Below are positions 59,646 to 64,000 of a stretch of DNA of 64,000 nucleotides, piece after piece. The stretch is from the IMG/VR virus record IMGVR_UViG_3300042362_000298, positions 1 through 64,000 of that record; one strand, given 5' to 3'. The DNA comes from a virus. A program made the position numbers and the translations under genes. Position 1 is the stretch's first letter. Each line of letters starts with the position of its first letter. The notes under the pieces are model-generated. The model worked only from the letters and a program-made list of their open reading frames with translations. It had not been told where the DNA came from and searched no databases.

Positions 59646-61076
59646 TCACTCTGCGCAGGCGCTACAGAAGCCAGCTTCCAAAGAACAAGCCTCAGGCTCG
59701 TCCAAGCTAAAGAAGTCGGCCAGACTCTCTCCCAAGTCTACTCCAACATCGTCCTTTGCTTGTGTGCCTGATTGCACTTGCAGCGCATAGTAAATAGACG
59801 ATTGAGGACTGGCAAGCCATTCGCGAAGAAAAGCTTCATCACAAACGGTCATATCAGACCACCAGTTCATGGAATAGCCATGGAAAAGACCAGTGCGGCG
59901 CATCAGCTCAACAATGCCATCGGCTACTTTTTTAAATGCTTCCCAGCCCACTTGCTCTGCAATCTCCACTGGCCCATATTCAAATCTTTCCACACCCATC
60001 GTCTCGCTATCGCGGTCAATAATTTGGTCAATGGGAGGAGCAATTTCAGGAGCAGTCGTAAAGCCTCTAGAGTCCAAATACCTATAAGAGCATGAAGCCG
60101 TGGGAGCAATGGTAAAGGCACGTTCCATACCATGCTGCCTGGCAATGTCCGCAGCACCAAGCAAACCTAATTGAATGGCGGCTACGGCGTCGCCAGCACG
60201 TTGATCAGTCCAATGATGGCACCAAGGATGAGGATCCTCATCAAGATAAGCTTCCAAAGCTTTGCCAAAATCTTCGTAGGAGATGTCATGAATGGAAAGG
60301 AAATTAGCTAAACCAAGAATGCCAAGCCCCACTTGCTTGTCAATGGAAGGCGAAAGGTATTCGCCAGTGTCGCCCACGCCAGTGGAAGGATGAAGCTCGC
60401 ACAGTTGCTTCATACCATCCTTAAAAGCTTGCTCTACATCATTGATGCCACAAGCACCGAGATTGACATGCTGTAGAAGACAAGTGCCACGATGAGGAAG
60501 ATAAATTTCGAGGCAGACATTTCCACGCAAGCGTTCTCCTTTTTCGTTATAGCGAATCTTATTGAGCCAAACATCTCCGCTGGAAATGCCCTGGCATAAT
60601 GCTTTGATGAATTCAGGCGAAGATTTATCAAGAAATTGCTCATCCACATCAATGCAGCGCTTTGCCCATGGAAATTCTGATCGCGGAGCAGTGATTAAAT
60701 CAATGGCATCGGGATGGTCGTAGTCAAGATGTAAAACAACAGCACCATTTTTGTACTTGCCACCACGACGCAGAATTTCATTGAGCGTGGAATAGATTTT
60801 GCCAAAGCTGAGTGGACCACTCGCAACAAGCCCTTTGCCATTTTCTTGGCCTTTGGGACGCAAGTTGGAAAGATGCACTGCCACGCCAGCGCCATTACGA
60901 AGGCCATGGGAAACAAAGCGCCACGATTGCTCAATGCCATCTGGCCCTTCCATTGAATCTTCCACGACGAACACCGTGCAACTCACGGCCAAGCGCCCCT
61001 CAGGATCATTTAACCAGCTCTCCACTCGTCCAGTTCGAGCAATCTTTTCGCACTTTGCGCTTTCTTTGAGCTTCAT
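59646..61076 (-). CDS. nrdA: Ribonucleotide reductase large subunit (476 aa)
   Basis: ATG 61076 (MKLKESAKCEKIARTGRVES). VSHGLRNGAGVAVHLSNLRP and GPLSFGKIYSTLNEILRRGG form the barrel core. RGNVCLEIYLPHRGTCLLQH holds the NxCxE active site, and FCSACAE at the end is the redox CxxC tail. It lacks an ATP cone and is shorter than cellular NrdA, as in the cyanophage group that was moved from class II to class I. Confidence 0.85.
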   Translation of the reverse strand: MKLKESAKCEKIARTGRVESWLNDPEGRLAVSCTVFVVEDSMEGPDGIEQSWRFVSHGLRNGAGVAVHLSNLRPKGQENGKGLVASGPLSFGKIYSTLNEILRRGGKYKNGAVVLHLDYDHPDAIDLITAPRSEFPWAKRCIDVDEQFLDKSSPEFIKALCQGISSGDVWLNKIRYNEKGERLRGNVCLEIYLPHRGTCLLQHVNLGACGINDVEQAFKDGMKQLCELHPSTGVGDTGEYLSPSIDKQVGLGILGLANFLSIHDISYEDFGKALEAYLDEDPHPWCHHWTDQRAGDAVAAIQLGLLGAADIARQHGMERAFTIAPTASCSYRYLDSRGFTTAPEIAPPIDQIIDRDSETMGVERFEYGPVEIAEQVGWEAFKKVADGIVELMRRTGLFHGYSMNWWSDMTVCDEAFLREWLASPQSSIYYALQVQSGTQAKDDVGVDLGESLADFFSLDEPEACSLEAGFCSACAE

Positions 61077-61087
61077 GAGACAACAAA

Positions 61088-61104
61088 GCCCGCTTTGCGC
61101 GGGC
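61088..61104 (-). terminator. Hairpin in nrdA leader
   Basis: Minus strand GCCCGC-GCAAA-GCGGGC followed by TTTGTTGTC, just above ATG 61076. It may end the upstream 70-aa gene or attenuate nrdA. Confidence 0.55.
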
Positions 61105-61128
61105 CGAACGAACACTCCTTACTGTAGC

Positions 61129-61341
61129 TCAGTCGCAAAGCCCTTCAGGATCACTTCCACTTTGCTGATCCCTAGCAAAAAGCAACGCTTCGCTTTTTGT
61201 ACGGAAATAATACGGCTTACCTCCGTAAGCAATGAACCATTGATAGCCAGGGCGACTGTGAACGGGCCAAAGCTTAATCGCTCCAGCCATGAAAGGCATT
61301 GGCAGATCATCTAGCATGGCACCAAAGCTTAATCCTTCCAC
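61129..61341 (-). CDS. Small hypothetical protein (70 aa)
   Basis: GTG 61341 or ATG 61317 (MLDDLPMPFMAGAIKLWPVH). YQWFIAYGGKPYYFRTKSEA then LLFARDQQ: a beta-beta-alpha layout. First gene of the nrdA unit; its leader carries CCATTGTTTCTTTT, like other leaders here. Confidence 0.55.
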   Translation of the reverse strand: MEGLSFGAMLDDLPMPFMAGAIKLWPVHSRPGYQWFIAYGGKPYYFRTKSEALLFARDQQSGSDPEGLCD

Positions 61342-61408
61342 GCTATCAAAAGAAACAATGGGGGGAGAGTAGGATTGGCTACAAAGCTAGAAAATTAACA
61401 ATCGCACA

Positions 61409-62377
61409 ATGTACATTGCCCTGTTGTTTTCTGGCCATAAGCGTAGCTTTATGAAGCATGCAGGACGATGGCGGGAACTAATTGATGCGCTCGAGGCTGA
61501 TGGCGCCATTGTCAATTGCTTTTTCCATTCTTGGACGGTGGATTGTCAAGTGGAGCAACGAGGAAGGCAGCGCATTGAAGGCTCCTATGTGAAGGTGCCT
61601 TTGGAAGGCAAGCAAGAAATGATTAACGCGCTTCCTTTTAAGAACTATTGCTTCGAGGATGAAGAACAAGCGGAAGCTCAATTAGTGCTACCGGAACGAG
61701 CCTTTCTATTGGACAAACAAGCTGCAAAGAAGCACATTGGCATGCAGCTCTATTCCATGCAGCGCAGCTATGAGCAAATGGTTCAATGGGAAAAAGAAAA
61801 TGACATAGAGCATTCCACCATTGTTAAGCTTCGTTTTGATATAGAGCCTAAGCGCTGGGACAAAAGAGAATTTTTTCTTTCCGAAGACCCTCGCTTTGCT
61901 CGTTTGCTCATTGCCTCTAACGAAGCAGTGCATAAGCATCCAGGAGGCGGAGGAGGCTGTTTAACTTGCTGCGAGCAGCATCGTAAATGGTGGGAACAGG
62001 GCTGGCGAGATAAAAGAAGCGAGGGGCCAGAGCCCGAAGATGAATTATGGCAGCATGAAGGGGCTCATGGCAACGACATTTGCGACCTTTATGCCATTGG
62101 CAATCGTTTGACAATGGAAAGGTATATGACGGTGTATAGCCGAGCAACAAAGCTCTATTCTCCAGAACTGTTTGAGAGCACTTTTAATTTTGTGAAAACC
62201 ATTCTCAAAAAGCCTTTCAGCGCTTGCAGCGTGGATGATCGTGATTTGCGCTTGGCATTGCGCAACAAAGACATGGAAGATCATCGCCTCGCCTGCTTCT
62301 ATCCCGAACGTCTTCAGAGGCTCAATCTAGAAGGCTTTAGCGTGCTGCATGCCGCTTCAATGTTTTACAGAGACTAA
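61409..62377 (+). CDS. Glycosyltransferase-like protein (322 aa)
   Basis: ATG 61409. ALLFSGHKRSFMKHAGRWRE, FFHSWTVD, GMQLYSMQRSYEQM and STIVKLRFDIEPKRW follow an order I recall from putative glycosyltransferases of phages and large viruses (SGxxRSF ... HxW ... QxYS ... RxDxxP). A CxxC pair sits mid-chain. Alone on the plus strand; convergent to the next gene with 4 bases overlap. Confidence 0.5.
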   Translation: MYIALLFSGHKRSFMKHAGRWRELIDALEADGAIVNCFFHSWTVDCQVEQRGRQRIEGSYVKVPLEGKQEMINALPFKNYCFEDEEQAEAQLVLPERAFLLDKQAAKKHIGMQLYSMQRSYEQMVQWEKENDIEHSTIVKLRFDIEPKRWDKREFFLSEDPRFARLLIASNEAVHKHPGGGGGCLTCCEQHRKWWEQGWRDKRSEGPEPEDELWQHEGAHGNDICDLYAIGNRLTMERYMTVYSRATKLYSPELFESTFNFVKTILKKPFSACSVDDRDLRLALRNKDMEDHRLACFYPERLQRLNLEGFSVLHAASMFYRD

Positions 62378-62778
62378 TCCGCTAAGTATTTCTCAACAAA
62401 ATCTTTGCTGATCAAAAAGGGGCCAAACAGGAGATCAAGCTGCTCTAGCTCTTCTTCGTCTTCCATCATTTCTTCGCAAAGCCAGCAATGTACAAGAGTG
62501 AGAATTCTGTCCGTAGCTTGTAGCGAATCAATTTTCCTTTCTATCGCCTCTTCCACTACTGACGAGCATTGCTCATGAATGCCTTTTGTAATGGTCTTCT
62601 TGCCATTGGCTTCTTCCATGGCGGCGTAATAACCAAAAGCAGCGGCAGTGGCTTTATCGGCGCACCATTCAAAACCAGCAAAGCGCTTCTTCAGCTCAGA
62701 AAGGGAAGGTTCAGACATTTCAGGACACAGGGTGTATTTAGTGGCGAGGCGACAAAGCTCCTCAAGAGAATAAGTCAT
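62374..62778 (-). CDS. Hypothetical helical protein (134 aa)
   Basis: ATG 62778 overlaps the upstream stop. LSELKKRFAGFEWCADKATA then VEEAIERKIDSLQATDRILT and an acidic middle (CEEMMEDEEELEQLD). All helical, cytoplasmic. Unknown. Confidence 0.55.
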   Translation of the reverse strand: MTYSLEELCRLATKYTLCPEMSEPSLSELKKRFAGFEWCADKATAAAFGYYAAMEEANGKKTITKGIHEQCSSVVEEAIERKIDSLQATDRILTLVHCWLCEEMMEDEEELEQLDLLFGPFLISKDFVEKYLAD

Positions 62779-63017
62779 TACCAGTCAGGGTAAAAAGAAG
62801 ACAAGCTTTCTTCCCCATGATCAATGGAAAAGGAAAGGAGGTCAAATTGATAACCATCGTATCTTGGAAAGCTGGTTTTGTAAAAGCTGGCTTTGGGCAG
62901 TTGCATGAGCTTCTCAAACATTGCTAGCACTTTGTTCTTATAGCGCCTGCTGGGCGTGTGGATGCGCCATACGGAACGCACTTCCGAAACCGTTTCAAAG
63001 GGGTCGTGGTAGCTCAT
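62778..63017 (-). CDS. Hypothetical protein (79 aa)
   Basis: ATG 63017 (MSYHDPFETVSEVRSVWRIH). RRYKNKVLAMFEKLMQLPKA then FPRYDGYQFDLLSFSIDHGE. First gene of a two-gene unit that starts beside the structured region. Unknown. Confidence 0.55.
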   Translation of the reverse strand: MSYHDPFETVSEVRSVWRIHTPSRRYKNKVLAMFEKLMQLPKASFYKTSFPRYDGYQFDLLSFSIDHGEESLSSFYPDW

Positions 63018-63203
63018 GGCTTCTCAGGCAGGCTTCAGCATAGCCGCTTTATTCCCAATTGAATTGTTAAGAAATTCTTTAATTTTTAAGCTTCATTGCC
63101 CAAAACCCTAGTAAAACCGTCGCAGAAGACCCACAGGCCGATATATGATAGGCATAGGCGCAGCAGCCGCCTGAAATAGTTAACGATGGTTGTTAACGCT
63201 GCA

Positions 63204-63259
63204 AGGAAGGTCGCCTCGCGAAGGAAGCCCTCAAGGCGATTGTTTCAAGCGACCTTCCT
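63204..63259 (+). repeat. Structured repeat, copy A
   Basis: A perfect 11-bp stem AGGAAGGTCGC/GCGACCTTCCT with a loop containing CGCGAAGG, GCCCTCAAGGCGA and TTGTTTCAA. The core matches copies 1, 2 and B. Confidence 0.7.
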
Positions 63260-63297
63260 CCTGGCCCTCTCGAAAAGCTTTCATAAGCTCCCTTCGC

Positions 63298-63348
63298 AGA
63301 GGCCCGATACGCGCAGAAGCCCCCAAGGCGATTGTTCCAAGGGCCTCT
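63298..63348 (+). repeat. Structured repeat, copy B
   Basis: An 8-bp stem AGAGGCCC/GGGCCTCT with a loop containing CGCGCAG, GCCCCCAAGGCGA and TTGTTCCAA. Confidence 0.7.
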
Positions 63349-63463
63349 TCTAACAACCATCTCCTAAACGACTTTCTTCTTCTGCTTAAATGCTCGTAAA
63401 TAGCCTCGAGCCGCTGAAAGTGTGCGCAGCAGCAATAGAAAAATGAAAATTAAGCAATAATTT

Positions 63464-63738
63464 ATGCCATAACGGCATTACTAAGAAAAATCTATGGGAA
63501 AGGCATTAATCTACGCCGCTTTGGGCGGCTTCTTCTCGTAAGCCTTTCCTTGGTGCGAACAATCTTAATGCGCTCACTCCAATGCATTGCAGACTAGATC
63601 GTTCGCGCAGTGCGCACTAGCTTTATAAGCACGTTCGTAAATTGTTGGAGTGGGTGTAAATATTGGGCAGAAAAAGTCGTTTGAAAATATCCCGTCATCA
63701 ATTTTGGGATACCCCGCACCTCTGCAAAACTTTTTGCC
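63464..63738 (+). other. Further chain of nested hairpins
   Basis: ATGCC/GGCAT (63464-63478). GGAAAGGC/GCCTTTCC (63497-63549) encloses GCCGC/GCGGC. A 10-bp stem CTCACTCCAA/TTGGAGTGGG (63573-63654) encloses GCGC/GCGC and GCTT/AAGC hairpins. GGCAgAAAAAGT/ACTTTTTGCC (63666-63738) encloses TATCCC/GGGATA. Each stem is perfect or has a single bulge or wobble. Confidence 0.5.
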
Positions 63739-64000
63739 GTGCTACTGCGCTGCAGCCAATCTACCACCAATCCGCCGCCAATTCTGTAGCCGTTGATACA
63801 GTTTCATGGTTTGCAATGATTAGGAATGCTGGACAACCGGCAAATCTGGAGAATTCCCCCCTTGCCCAAGCAATAGAAAGGCCCCACCTAATGGCAGGGC
63901 CTGCAGCCAGGAGACAGCCTGGGCCCCTTATTCGGCCCATTGAGTGGTGCTGAAAGCTGCCCGACCACCCCCGGCCAGGGGCTGCCATGCACCGACCAAA
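63739..64000. other. Non-coding end region
   Basis: No convincing gene. More hairpins are visible near the edge: AGGCCC/GGGCCT (~63881-63904) and CCAGG/CCTGG (~63908-63923), and CCCC-GGCCA-GGGG near 63970. It may continue the structured region or be an origin or packaging area. Confidence 0.35.

Larger units (their letters stand above)
63185..63361 (+). ncRNA. Branched structured element with repeat copies A and B
   Basis: GATGGTTGTTA (63185-63195) pairs perfectly with TAACAACCATC (63351-63361). The 11-bp stem encloses copy A (63204-63259), a small hairpin AGCTT-TCAT-AAGCT (63276-63289) and copy B (63298-63348). No ORF of substance is present. The strand is not certain; the repeat core reads on the plus strand. 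Confidence 0.55.

Overview
The window looks like most of the genome of a lytic tailed phage with a long flexible tail (siphovirus, lambda-like late order). The host is probably a unicellular cyanobacterium of the Synechococcus/Cyanobium kind. That rests on my recollection of small-protein families from cyanophages (three ITPPPELVQQW paralogues, 47-aa and 45-aa late proteins), on ThyX plus a class I-like ribonucleotide reductase, and on the absence of any integrase or CI-type lysogeny module. Genes are tightly packed, with many ATGA/TGATG overlaps and many proteins under 60 residues.

Layout. 1-6.9 kb: mostly minus-strand small genes, several with their own leader, an RlpA-like secreted protein, a possible small terminase subunit, and a plus-strand structured RNA gene at 3.36-3.55 kb. 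6.9-7.2 kb: hairpin-rich divergent region. 7.2-19.8 kb: plus-strand early/replication region (HNH nuclease, ssDNA annealase, Cas4/RecB-like exonuclease, dCTP deaminase-like protein, ThyX, DUF3310, lysis genes), with a minus-strand primase-helicase inside it. 19.7-54.8 kb: minus-strand late region, transcribed right to left: portal, MuF-like protein, capsid protease/scaffold, decoration protein, major capsid protein, connectors, tail tube, tail terminator, G/GT frameshift chaperones, tape measure, tail-tip M/L/K/I/J proteins, then tail fibres. A sugar/glycosyltransferase cassette (46.9-52.0 kb) and a plus-strand GIY-YIG plus XRE pair (45.1-46.0 kb) are inserted into the head genes. 54.8-57.3 kb: plus-strand PD-(D/E)XK-like protein, large terminase and small genes. 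57.3-63 kb: metallophosphoesterase, tRNA-like element, ribonucleotide reductase subunits and a glycosyltransferase-like protein. 63-64 kb: non-coding and dense in hairpins.

How it works together. The nucleotide genes (RNR large and small subunits, ThyX, the dCTP deaminase-like protein) feed phage DNA synthesis by the primase-helicase. The annealase and exonuclease form a likely recombination pair. Head and tail follow the lambda assembly plan, with a -1 frameshift making the tail chaperone fusion. Host attachment uses a gpJ protein that carries an embedded Hint (intein-like) domain, plus several modular fibres. Lysis uses small membrane proteins and a glucosaminidase/YkuD-like endolysin.

The least explained content is RNA-like. 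It includes a ~190-nt structured RNA with promoter and terminator (3.36-3.55 kb), a four-copy family of hairpins with a shared core and compensating stems (6.9-7.0 and 63.2-63.35 kb), chains of hairpins at 57.28-57.47 and 63.2-63.95 kb, and a family of GCGA-tetraloop hairpins in the leaders of the left-end genes. All folding was done by eye.
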